Source: Actinomycetota bacterium
GTDB lineage: Bacteria; Actinomycetota; Thermoleophilia; Solirubrobacterales; Solirubrobacteraceae
Length of the DNA: 32,051 nucleotides
Assembly (NCBI GenBank): GCA_005888335.1
Contig: VAWY01000087.1
Coordinates: 1-32,051 of the forward strand
Reading direction: 5' to 3'
Part shown: positions 16,923-23,782 of the stretch, piece after piece
How positions within the stretch are numbered: position 1 is the first letter of the stretch
Layout: each line of letters opens with the position of its first letter
Notes under the pieces: model-generated
The model's database searches: none
Told to the model about the DNA's origin: nothing
The model's input: the letters and a program-made list of their open reading frames with translations, nothing else
Program-made: the position numbers and the translations under genes

Positions 16923-18857
16923 TCAGGCCGCCGGGACCGGCGGCTCGCTCAGGCGCTTGACGGACGCGCGCTTGCGGGCCGCTTGCACGGCGGCCGTCAG
17001 CGTCGCGACGTCGTAGGCGCCCTGGTGCCTGCGGCCGTTGATGAAGAAGCTCGGCGTGCCGGCCACCCCGCTCGCGTCGGCGCTGGCGACGTCCTCGGCG
17101 ACCCGCTCGGTGTACCTGCGCCGGCGCAGGTCGTCCCAGAAGCGGTCGACGTCGAGGTCGAGCTCGGCGGCGTACCGGCGCAGCTTGGGCGGCTCGAGCT
17201 CGTCCTGGTGGTTGAGCAACTTGTCGTGCATCGGCCAGAACGCGCCCTGCGCGGCCGCCGCCTCCGCCGCCTCGGCGGCCATCTGCGCGTTGGCGTGGAC
17301 GTCGTTGAGCGGCAGGTGGCGCCACACGTACCGCAGGTCGTCGCCGAAGGACGCGAGCAGCTGGCGGATGACGACCTCCGCCTGGCCGCAGTACGGGCAC
17401 TCGTAGTCGCCGTACTCGACCAGCGTGACCGGGGCGTCGTTCGCGCCGCGCACGTGATCGCGCTCGGGGTCGACCTCGTCGGAGAGGTCGACGAGATCGT
17501 CCGCGGTGCGGGCGAGCTGGCGAGCGCGTATCTGGGCGGGCAGCCGCGCGATCCCGCGAAACACCGCCCAGCCGCCGAGCGAGGCGATCAGCGCCGCGGC
17601 GAGCACGCCGAGCTTGGCCTCCTCGAGCTGCCGGCCGTGGAAGGCGATGCTCGAGATGAGCAGCGAGACCGTGAAGCCGATGCCGGCGACGACCCCTCCT
17701 CCGGCGAGCACGGGCCAGGTCAGCGCGAGGCGAAGCCCGCGGATCAGCGTTCGAGTCGCCAGCCACGTCGCGGCGAGGATGCCGAGCGGCTTGCCGATGA
17801 CGTAGCCGGCGACGATCCCGAGCGTGATCGGCGAGGTGATCGCCGCCCCGAGCAGGTCGCTGCGGACGTGGATGCCGGCGTTGGCCAGGGCGAACAGCGG
17901 CACGATCGCGAAGCTCGTCCACGGGTGCAGGCGGTACTGGAGCCGCTCGTTGGGCGAGATCGCCGACGCGACGCCGAGCTGCGCGGAGCGTGCGAGCTCG
18001 GGCGTCGGCTGCTCGCGGAACATCCGCGCCAGCTGCGTCACCTGCTCGAGGTCGGCGCGCGCCGGGGGATAGGCGCTCGCCACCAGCCCGACGGCCAGCC
18101 CGCCGATGATCGGGTCGATCCCGGACTTGAGCAAGGCCACCCAGAGGGCGAGGCCGATCAACCCGGCGGCCGGCGGGCGCCAGGTGACCGGGGCGTAGCG
18201 GATCGCGACGAGCAGCCCGAACAGGCCGGCGGCCACGACCAGCGGGACGAACGAGACGTGCGCGGTGTAGGCGGTCGCGATCACGACGAGCGCGACCAGG
18301 TCGTCGACCACCGCGATCGTGAGGATCCGGACGCGCAGTCGCGTGCCGCCCGGAGCGACCAGCGCGAGCACGCCGAGGGCGAACGCCGTGTCGGTCGACA
18401 TCGCGGCGCCCCAGCCGTGGGCGCCGGGGCCGCCGGCATTGAAGGCGAGATAGATCAGCACCGCCATCGCCATGCCGCCGAGCGAGATGAACGCGAGGGC
18501 CACGAGGCGCCGGCGCTCGCGCAACTGGCCCATCGAGAGCTCGCGCTTGGCCTCGAGCCCGACGACGAGGAAGTAGAACGTCATCAGGCCCTCGTTGACC
18601 CAGTGGCGCAGGTCCAACGCGATCCCCGAGTCGCCCAGCCGCACCGAGAGCCGGGTGCTCCAGACCGACTCGTAGGAGTCCGACCACGGTGAGTTCGCCC
18701 ACAGCATCGCCACGACCGTCGCGCCGAGCAGCACGACCGCTCCGCCCGTCTCGGTCGACAGGAAGTCGCGAACCGGAGCGGCGAGGTTGCGCGCCCAGGC
18801 GGTGCGGCCGCCGAGCGCTGCGATGGGGGTCGTCGCCGCTTCGGTCGTTCCTGTCAC
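16923..18857 (-). CDS. nhaA: NhaA Na+/H+ antiporter fused to C-terminal DsbA-like thioredoxin domain
   Basis: A 644-residue fusion. Residues about 30-435 are a complete NhaA antiporter: TETGGAVVLL and ANSPW at the start, Asp156 in STDTAFALG, the transport pair Asp185-Asp186 in AVVDDLVAL, and the TM10 GIGFTVSL motif. After a charged linker (440-475), a DsbA/thioredoxin domain carries the redox pair CPYC (487-490) and a cis-Pro loop (GVAGTPSFFING). The antiporter sits in the membrane; the side on which the thioredoxin domain lies is not certain from sequence. Such fusions are known in Actinobacteria. The start is one of two adjacent GTGs (18860 or 18857); the second overlaps the stop of a 5-codon reading frame that has its own Shine-Dalgarno. 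Confidence 0.93.
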   Translation of the reverse strand: MTGTTEAATTPIAALGGRTAWARNLAAPVRDFLSTETGGAVVLLGATVVAMLWANSPWSDSYESVWSTRLSVRLGDSGIALDLRHWVNEGLMTFYFLVVGLEAKRELSMGQLRERRRLVALAFISLGGMAMAVLIYLAFNAGGPGAHGWGAAMSTDTAFALGVLALVAPGGTRLRVRILTIAVVDDLVALVVIATAYTAHVSFVPLVVAAGLFGLLVAIRYAPVTWRPPAAGLIGLALWVALLKSGIDPIIGGLAVGLVASAYPPARADLEQVTQLARMFREQPTPELARSAQLGVASAISPNERLQYRLHPWTSFAIVPLFALANAGIHVRSDLLGAAITSPITLGIVAGYVIGKPLGILAATWLATRTLIRGLRLALTWPVLAGGGVVAGIGFTVSLLISSIAFHGRQLEEAKLGVLAAALIASLGGWAVFRGIARLPAQIRARQLARTADDLVDLSDEVDPERDHVRGANDAPVTLVEYGDYECPYCGQAEVVIRQLLASFGDDLRYVWRHLPLNDVHANAQMAAEAAEAAAAQGAFWPMHDKLLNHQDELEPPKLRRYAAELDLDVDRFWDDLRRRRYTERVAEDVASADASGVAGTPSFFINGRRHQGAYDVATLTAAVQAARKRASVKRLSEPPVPAA

Positions 18858-18871
18858 CACGCGAGGGCCAT
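18854..18871 (-). other. Five-codon leader frame coupled to the NhaA start
   Basis: On the minus strand, GAGGGGG followed four bases later by ATG opens a frame of five codons (Met-Ala-Leu-Ala-Trp) ending in TGA. That TGA overlaps the GTG start of the antiporter (GTGA). The antiporter start itself has no Shine-Dalgarno at proper distance (15 bases), so it may depend on termination-reinitiation at this mini-frame. This is inference from layout. Confidence 0.35.
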
Positions 18872-18880
18872 CGGTCCCCC

Positions 18881-19363
18881 TCAGCTTTCCAGGTCCGTCA
18901 CCAGGCACGTCGTCGTGCCGTGGGCGAGCAGCTTGCCCGTCCGCTCGGCGACGACGCGGCCCTCGGCGGTCGCCGTGCGCCGGCCGACGTGGATCGCGCG
19001 CCCCGTGCACAGCACGGGTCCGGTGGCGGCGGTGATGCCTCGGACGAGGTTGACCGACAGCTCGAGCGTGGTGTAGCCGACGCCGGCCGGCAGGCGCGTC
19101 TGCACGGCACAGCCCATCGCCGAGTCCAGCAGCGTGGCGGCGAACCCTCCGTGGACGGACCCGAGCGGGTTGTAGAGCCGCTCGCTGGGCGTGGCGGCGA
19201 AGACGACGCGGCCGTCGTCGACCTCGACCAGGTCGAAGCCCAAGAGCACGTTCATCGGCGGCGGGGGCAGCGTGCCGTCGGCGAGGAGGCGCAGGTGCTC
19301 GAGGCCTGACAGTTCCGCGGGGCGGTCCGGAACGGGCGGATGGGCCAGAGTAAGTTCGCTCAT
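18881..19363 (-). CDS. PaaI-family hotdog thioesterase
   Basis: A 160-residue single hotdog domain acyl-CoA thioesterase. The catalytic-face motif YNPLGSVHGGFAATLLDSAMG (residues 64-84) is typical of the PaaI group, where the HGG(x)3-4(D/E) region lines the active site. The strand motif GYTTLELSVNLVRG supports the fold. It would hydrolyse an aryl- or acyl-CoA in the cytosol, releasing CoA, which fits the acyl-CoA genes elsewhere in the window. The ATG at 19363 has a TANNNT box (TACCGT, 19376-19371) seven bases upstream and no Shine-Dalgarno, so the message is probably leaderless. The start lies inside a 9-bp inverted repeat. The antiporter gene follows 9 bases after its stop. Confidence 0.9.
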   Translation of the reverse strand: MSELTLAHPPVPDRPAELSGLEHLRLLADGTLPPPPMNVLLGFDLVEVDDGRVVFAATPSERLYNPLGSVHGGFAATLLDSAMGCAVQTRLPAGVGYTTLELSVNLVRGITAATGPVLCTGRAIHVGRRTATAEGRVVAERTGKLLAHGTTTCLVTDLES

Positions 19364-19394
19364 GCAACTGACGGTAGCAGCAAGCGTTGCATGA
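19360..19394. promoter_or_regulatory. 9-bp inverted repeat flanking the thioesterase promoter and start
   Basis: TCATGCAAC (19360-19368) and GTTGCATGA (19386-19394) are perfect inverted copies separated by 17 bases. One arm covers the thioesterase start codon, and the spacer holds the TACCGT -10-like box. A dimeric repressor or a looped pair bound here would block transcription. As RNA from the plus strand it could form a hairpin, but no gene on that strand needs one. Confidence 0.45.
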
Positions 19395-19447
19395 TGCGAC
19401 CCTTGTGTGACGAGCTCCTCGCAAGCCCGGCCGCGCCGGCTGGCCGA

Positions 19448-21112
19448 TCAGAGGGTCGCGAGGCGCTGATGGACCAGGCGGACCGCCATCGAGCCCTCGC
19501 CGACGGCTGAGGCGACGCGCTTGACCGAGCCCGAGTGGACGTCGCCGACGGCGAAGATGCCGGGCCGGCTCGTCTCGAGGAAGAAGGGCCGCTCGCTGCC
19601 GTGCGCGGCGAGGTCGTCGCCCTGGACGTCGCGGCCCGTGAGCACGAAGCAGTGCCCGTCCATCGCCACGTGGCCGCGCAGCCAGTCGGTGTGCGGCGAG
19701 GCGCCGATGAAGACGAACAGGGCCTTCGCCTCGAGCTCCTCGCGATCGCCGGTGCGGCGGTCGCGGACCACGACGGCTTCGAGCGCGTCCTCGCCCTTGA
19801 GCTCGACGATCTCGCGGTGCGTCAGGACCTCGACGCGCTGCTCGCGTTCGAGCTCGTCGATGAGGTAGCGCGACATCGACTTGCCCAGGTCGCCGCCGCG
19901 GATCAAGAGCCGGCAGTTGGCCGCATGCCTGGAGAGGAACACCGCCGCCTGACCCGCCGAGTTGCCGCCGCCGGCGATGAGCACCGGATCGCCCGCGCAC
20001 AGCCGCGCCTCCTGCTGCGTGGCGGCGTAGTACACGCCGGCGCCCTCGTAGCGCTCGAGCTCGGGCAGGTCGAGCTTGCGGTACTGGGCGCCGGTCGCGA
20101 CGATCACCGTCCGGCCGTTGACCACCTCGCCGCCGGCGAGCTGGACCGCGTAGTGGTGGTCCTCGCGCACGAGGCCGACCGCCTCGGCCGGGACCACCAG
20201 CCGCGCGCCCAATCTGCCCGCCTGCAGGCGGGCGCGCGTGACGAGCTCGGTGCCCGACACCCCGGTCGGGAAGCCGAGGTAGTTCTCGATCTTCGACGTC
20301 GTCCCGGCCTGTCCGCCGAACGCGACCGCGTCGATCGCCTGCGTGTCCAGGCCCTCCGACGCGCCGTACAGCGCCGCCGCGAGGCCGGCCGGGCCGCCGC
20401 CGACGATCACCAGATCGCACATCGGCGGCGGCGCACCCCGGGCGCCGAGACCGAGCACGGCCGCGAGCTCGGCGTTGGACGGGTTGCGAAGCACCGCGTC
20501 GCCGGCGATCACGACGGGCGTCTCGGCCGGCTCGACGCCGAGTCCCCGGAGGAGCGAGTCCGCCTCCTCGTCGTCCTCGAGGTCCACCCAGTGGTAGGGC
20601 CTGCGGTTGCGCGCGAGGAACTCGCGCAGCCGGCGGGTGTCGCGCGAGTAGCGCGACCCGATCAGCCGCTCGCCCGCTTCGAGATCGATCAGGATCGAGC
20701 GGCGCGACAGGTACGCCTGCAGGATCAGGTTGCTCAGCTCCTCGTCTTCGACGACCGCGTCGCGCAGTCGGGCGGGCGACAGCTGGATGACCTCGCCGGC
20801 GTCGCGCACCACGGCGGTCAGGAAGGGAGGCGAGCCCGTCAGCAGGGTGAGCTCGCCGAGGAAGCGATGCGGACCGTGGACGGCGATCACGCGGTTCTCG
20901 TGCCCGTATCCCTGGACGATCGCGATCGCGCCCGACTCGACGACGAAGAAGTCATAGCTGGGGTCGCCGTCGCGGAAGAGCACTTCGCCGGGCCCGACCG
21001 CGCGCAGCGTGCCGGCGGCGCGCAGCCGCGCACGCTGGTCGTCGCTCAGTCGCGGGAACGCTCCCTGACGGTTCGCCGGCTCCTCCATGCCAACGCCGAG
21101 CACCTCGGTCAT
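19448..21112 (-). CDS. Cyclic-nucleotide-domain / glutaredoxin-like / thioredoxin-reductase-like flavoprotein
   Basis: A 554-residue three-part protein. Residues about 22-140 are a cNMP-binding (CAP-type) domain (GEVLFRDGDPSYDFFVVESG, RFLGELTLLTGSP). Residues about 150-225 are a thioredoxin/glutaredoxin-like domain (RREFLARNRRPYHWVDLE pattern, ETPVVI cis-Pro) without a CxxC. Residues 232-554 are a two-dinucleotide-fold oxidoreductase with FAD motif GGGPAG (238-243), NADPH motif GGGNSAG (381-387) and C-terminal FAD contact GDVHSGSVKRVA. Where thioredoxin reductases have the redox CATC, this has AATQ (363-366), so it cannot reduce thioredoxin in the usual way. This architecture is a known Actinobacterial type of unclear function. 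It lies 6 bases after the thiolase. Confidence 0.9.
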   Translation of the reverse strand: MTEVLGVGMEEPANRQGAFPRLSDDQRARLRAAGTLRAVGPGEVLFRDGDPSYDFFVVESGAIAIVQGYGHENRVIAVHGPHRFLGELTLLTGSPPFLTAVVRDAGEVIQLSPARLRDAVVEDEELSNLILQAYLSRRSILIDLEAGERLIGSRYSRDTRRLREFLARNRRPYHWVDLEDDEEADSLLRGLGVEPAETPVVIAGDAVLRNPSNAELAAVLGLGARGAPPPMCDLVIVGGGPAGLAAALYGASEGLDTQAIDAVAFGGQAGTTSKIENYLGFPTGVSGTELVTRARLQAGRLGARLVVPAEAVGLVREDHHYAVQLAGGEVVNGRTVIVATGAQYRKLDLPELERYEGAGVYYAATQQEARLCAGDPVLIAGGGNSAGQAAVFLSRHAANCRLLIRGGDLGKSMSRYLIDELEREQRVEVLTHREIVELKGEDALEAVVVRDRRTGDREELEAKALFVFIGASPHTDWLRGHVAMDGHCFVLTGRDVQGDDLAAHGSERPFFLETSRPGIFAVGDVHSGSVKRVASAVGEGSMAVRLVHQRLATL

Positions 21113-21118
21113 GACGGC

Positions 21119-22357
21119 CTACGCGGCGCGCGGGTTCTCGAGGACGAGGGCGACGCCCTGTCCGGATCCGACGCAGACGCCGAGGACGCCGTAGCGGACC
21201 TGGCGCAGCTGCAGCTCGGTGGCCAGGGTGAGGACGTAGCGGGTGCCCGAGGCGCCGAACGGGTGGCCGATGGCGACGGCGCCGCCGTTGGGGTTCAGCC
21301 GCTCGTCGGGGACCTCGAAGCCGTCGAGCTGGCGCGGCAGCTCGCGCAGGATCGCGACCGCCACGGACGCGTAGGCCTCGTGGACCTCCCAGATGTCGAC
21401 GTCCTGCGGCGCCAGGCCGGCCCGCGCGAGCGCCTTGGGGATCGCGAAGGCCGGCGCGATGCCCATGACCTGCGGGTCCAGCGCGTGGGTCGCCGAGGCG
21501 ACCACGCGTGCCAGCGGCTCGACGCCGAGCTCCTCGGCCGCCGCGGCGCCGGCCAGGACGACGGCGCTGGCGCCGTCGTTGAGCGGCGAGGAGTTGCCGG
21601 CCGTCATCTGGGTCGTGTTCGGCTGCGCGGGCAGCGCGGCGAGCTTCTCGGCCGTCGTGTCGGCGCGGATGCTCTCGTCGTGCTCGAAGACCCGGGCCGG
21701 CTCGCGGCGCGTCGCCGGGATCTCCACCGGCCAGATCTCCTTCGCCAGGCGCCCGTTGTCGCGCGCCGCGGCGGCGTGCTGGTGCGAGCGCAGCGCGAAC
21801 GCGTCGATCTCCTCGCGGGACAGCGAGTAGCGGTCGGCGACGTTCTGCGCGGTCTGCATCATCTCGATGTACGCGTTGCGCGCCAGCAGCGCCGGGTTCG
21901 GCGGGCCGCCGGCGCCCGCCCACATCGTGTCGAGCATGAACACCGGGCCGCGCGGCATGAACGGCGCCTCGCCCTTCATCAGCGCCCACCCCGAGCGCGA
22001 CATCGACTCGACCCCCGCGGCCAGCCCGACCGACAGCTCGTCGCTGCGGATCGCATGCGCGATCGAGATCGCGCCCGACAGCGACGACGCGCAGAACCGG
22101 TTGACCGTGATCGCCGGCACCGAGTCCGGGAACCCCGCGGCCAGCGCCGCCCAGCGCGCGATGTCGCCCATCCCCTCGTGCGCCGGATTCACGCACCCCG
22201 CGACGATGTCCTCCACACGGTCGAGCGGAACGCCGACGCGCTCGCACGCCGCGACCATCGTCCGCCCGAGCAGGTCGTCGGTGCGGATGTGCGACAACGA
22301 CCCGCCATAACGCCCCACCGGCGTGCGCACACCACCGAGAACGAACGCGTCGCTCAC
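21119..22357 (-). CDS. Acetyl-CoA acetyltransferase (thiolase)
   Basis: A 412-residue thiolase catalysing thiolytic cleavage of 3-ketoacyl-CoA or acetoacetyl-CoA condensation. The nucleophile is Cys89 in VNRFCASSLSG, His365 is in GHPFGASG, and the second Cys395 is in CVGSGQG. The motif usually NEAFA reads HEAYA here, a variation found in some thiolase subgroups. The N-terminus (FVLGGVRTPVGRYGG) and length fit degradative thiolases. It belongs functionally with the hydroxyacyl-CoA dehydrogenase and dehydrogenase remnant 20 kb to the left. It follows the DUF2630 gene by 6 bases on the same strand. Confidence 0.93.
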   Translation of the reverse strand: MSDAFVLGGVRTPVGRYGGSLSHIRTDDLLGRTMVAACERVGVPLDRVEDIVAGCVNPAHEGMGDIARWAALAAGFPDSVPAITVNRFCASSLSGAISIAHAIRSDELSVGLAAGVESMSRSGWALMKGEAPFMPRGPVFMLDTMWAGAGGPPNPALLARNAYIEMMQTAQNVADRYSLSREEIDAFALRSHQHAAAARDNGRLAKEIWPVEIPATRREPARVFEHDESIRADTTAEKLAALPAQPNTTQMTAGNSSPLNDGASAVVLAGAAAAEELGVEPLARVVASATHALDPQVMGIAPAFAIPKALARAGLAPQDVDIWEVHEAYASVAVAILRELPRQLDGFEVPDERLNPNGGAVAIGHPFGASGTRYVLTLATELQLRQVRYGVLGVCVGSGQGVALVLENPRAA

Positions 22358-22363
22358 CGCAGG

Positions 22364-22636
22364 TCAGCCGAGGTATCGCTCGACGGTCCCCGCGTCGCGC
22401 ATCTGCGCGTCGTTGGGGTCCTGACCCGCGTCGCGCAGGGCTCGGCGCTGACGCAGGTAGTCCCAGAGCCGGTCGAGCTCCACGCGCACCGCGTCGAGGC
22501 GCTGCGCGTCCGCCGCAACCCGGTCGCTGCCCGCCACGTCGGCGGCTTCACGTTCGTCGCGCCGCAGGCGCAGCTCCTCCTGCTCGAGCTCCTCGATGCG
22601 CGCCTGCACCTGCTCGTCATCCATCGGCTGGGACAT
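22364..22636 (-). CDS. DUF2630 family protein
   Basis: A 90-residue protein made of charged helices (EELEQEELRLRRDE ... LDRLWDYLRQRRALRDAGQDP), the DUF2630 pattern found in Actinobacteria; function unknown. The central WDYLRQRRALRDAG motif is the family hallmark. I take the ATG at 22636 because AGGGT precedes it; a second ATG four codons later has no signal. A TAGGGT -10-like box ends six bases before the start, so the message may instead be leaderless. The thiolase gene follows within 6 bases. Confidence 0.87.
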   Translation of the reverse strand: MSQPMDDEQVQARIEELEQEELRLRRDEREAADVAGSDRVAADAQRLDAVRVELDRLWDYLRQRRALRDAGQDPNDAQMRDAGTVERYLG

Positions 22637-22641
22637 GGCGT

Positions 22642-22695
22642 GACCCTACACCGCGCCCGATGTCGCCTCCGGATCGCGCCGGCTGACGTAGGGTC
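22642..22695. promoter_or_regulatory. Symmetrical divergent promoter region with GTAGGGTC on both sides
   Basis: GTAGGGTC occurs as perfect inverted copies at 22649-22642 (minus) and 22688-22695 (plus). In each direction TAGGGT, which fits the actinobacterial -10 consensus TANNNT, lies 6 or 7 bases before the ATG. This predicts two leaderless transcripts, one for DUF2630 and one for the phosphotriesterase-family gene, from a 65-bp gap. Confidence 0.5.
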
Positions 22696-22701
22696 CGCCG
22701 C

Positions 22702-23670
22702 ATGGCAACCATCGAGACCCTCGGCGGCCCGCTCGACACGGCCGAGCTCGGCACGGTGCTCATGCACGAGCACGTCTTCAACATCACAGCGGAGATCCAG
22801 ATCGCGCATCCCGGCTTCAACGGCTGGGACGCCGAGGTCGAGATCCCCAAGGCGAAGAAGACGCTTCGCGCCGTCAAGGAGGCCGGCATCGACTCGATCG
22901 TCGAGCTGAGCCCGATCGGTCTCGGCCGCTCGCTCGACCTCATCACGCGCGCGTGCGAGGGCAGCGGGCTGAACGTCGTGCTGGCGACGGGCCTCTACAC
23001 GTACGACGTCCTGCCGCGCCCGTGGCACTTCTCCGGGCCGGGCACGCTGCTCGACGGCGACGAGCCGCTCGACGCGCTGATGCGCGCCGACCTCACGGAC
23101 GGCATCGAGGGCAGCGGCGTCAAGCCGGGGATCCTGAAGTGCGCGATCGACGCCGCCGGGCTGACCGAGCACGTGGAGCGCGTCGTGCGCTCGGTGTGCC
23201 GCATCCACAAGGAGACCCGGGCGCCGATCTGCGTCCACACCTCCGCGCCGCACGAGCGCGGCCGCGACGCGCTGCGCGTCCTCGAGGACGAGGGCGTCGA
23301 CCCGGCGCGCGTCATGCTCGCCCACTGCGGCGACACGACCGACCTCGACTACCTCGAGGAGATGGCCGCGTCCGGCGCGCTGCTCGGCATGGACCGCTTC
23401 GGTCTCGACGTCCTGCTGCCCGGCGAGGATCGCGTGAAGACCGTCGTCGCGATGTGCGAGCGCGGTCACGCGGACAAGATGATCCTGTCGCAGGACGCGA
23501 TGTGCTTCTCGGACTGGTTCGCGCCGGGGCTCAGGGAGGAGATCGCGCCGAACTGGCACTACCTGCATGTCATCCAGGACGTCGTCCCCGACCTGCTCGG
23601 GCGCGGCGTCACGCAGGAGCAGGTCGACCTCATGCTGCGCGACAACCCGCGCGCGTTCTTCGAGCGCTAG
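22702..23670 (+). CDS. Phosphotriesterase-family metal-dependent hydrolase (PTE/lactonase-like)
   Basis: A 322-residue TIM-barrel amidohydrolase. The metal ligands are all in place: His22 and His24 (MHEH), the Lys146 expected to be carbamylated (GILKCAID), His179 (CVHTSA), His208 (LAHCGDT) and Asp265 (LSQDAMC). Family members hydrolyse lactones or phosphotriesters; the substrate is not evident, and a lactonase or an ester hydrolase of a catabolic pathway is more likely than an organophosphatase. The C-terminal DNPRAFFER is the normal family end, so the TAG at 23668 is the true stop. The start follows a TAGGGT box by 7 bases. It is divergent from DUF2630 and thiolase. Confidence 0.92.
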   Translation: MATIETLGGPLDTAELGTVLMHEHVFNITAEIQIAHPGFNGWDAEVEIPKAKKTLRAVKEAGIDSIVELSPIGLGRSLDLITRACEGSGLNVVLATGLYTYDVLPRPWHFSGPGTLLDGDEPLDALMRADLTDGIEGSGVKPGILKCAIDAAGLTEHVERVVRSVCRIHKETRAPICVHTSAPHERGRDALRVLEDEGVDPARVMLAHCGDTTDLDYLEEMAASGALLGMDRFGLDVLLPGEDRVKTVVAMCERGHADKMILSQDAMCFSDWFAPGLREEIAPNWHYLHVIQDVVPDLLGRGVTQEQVDLMLRDNPRAFFER

Positions 23671-23760
23671 CGGGAGGTGCTGCGCTCAAGCCCCGTCGAC
23701 GGCTTCGTCGAGGCGCCGGACGCCTTCGCCGCGGCGACCGAGCAGCGGCTCGCGGCCTGA
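23671..23760 (+). pseudogene. Orphan coding-like tail, possible 3' remnant
   Basis: After the phosphotriesterase-family stop, the same frame stays open for about 29 codons and reads as a plausible C-terminus (SSPVDGFVEAPDAFAAATEQ) ending in TGA. Almost every codon ends in G or C, as in real genes here. No ATG or Shine-Dalgarno precedes it; a GTG at 23677 is the only possible start. I do not recognise the family. It looks like the end of a gene whose body is gone. Confidence 0.4.
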
Positions 23761-23763
23761 GGT

Positions 23764-23782
23764 TATACAGGCAACCTGTACA
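23764..23782. promoter_or_regulatory. TetR-type operator overlapping the MFS exporter promoter and start
   Basis: TATACAGGCAACCTGTACA is an inverted repeat with one mismatch (8-bp arms, 3-bp centre) that ends directly at the first GTG (23783) of the MFS gene. TATACA inside it resembles a -10 box. The third gene-sized unit downstream in the same operon is a TetR repressor, the likely ligand of this site. Confidence 0.6.

Noticed and set aside
16914..16927. CCTGAG-CC-CTCAGG covering the stops of encapsulin and NhaA-DsbA
   Set aside because: The loop of two bases is too small for a hairpin. It arises from the two mirrored stop codons and is probably coincidence.
23671..23760. Readthrough extension of the phosphotriesterase-family protein
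   Set aside because: The protein already ends at its family-typical C-terminus (DNPRAFFER), so the in-frame tail is better seen as a separate remnant.
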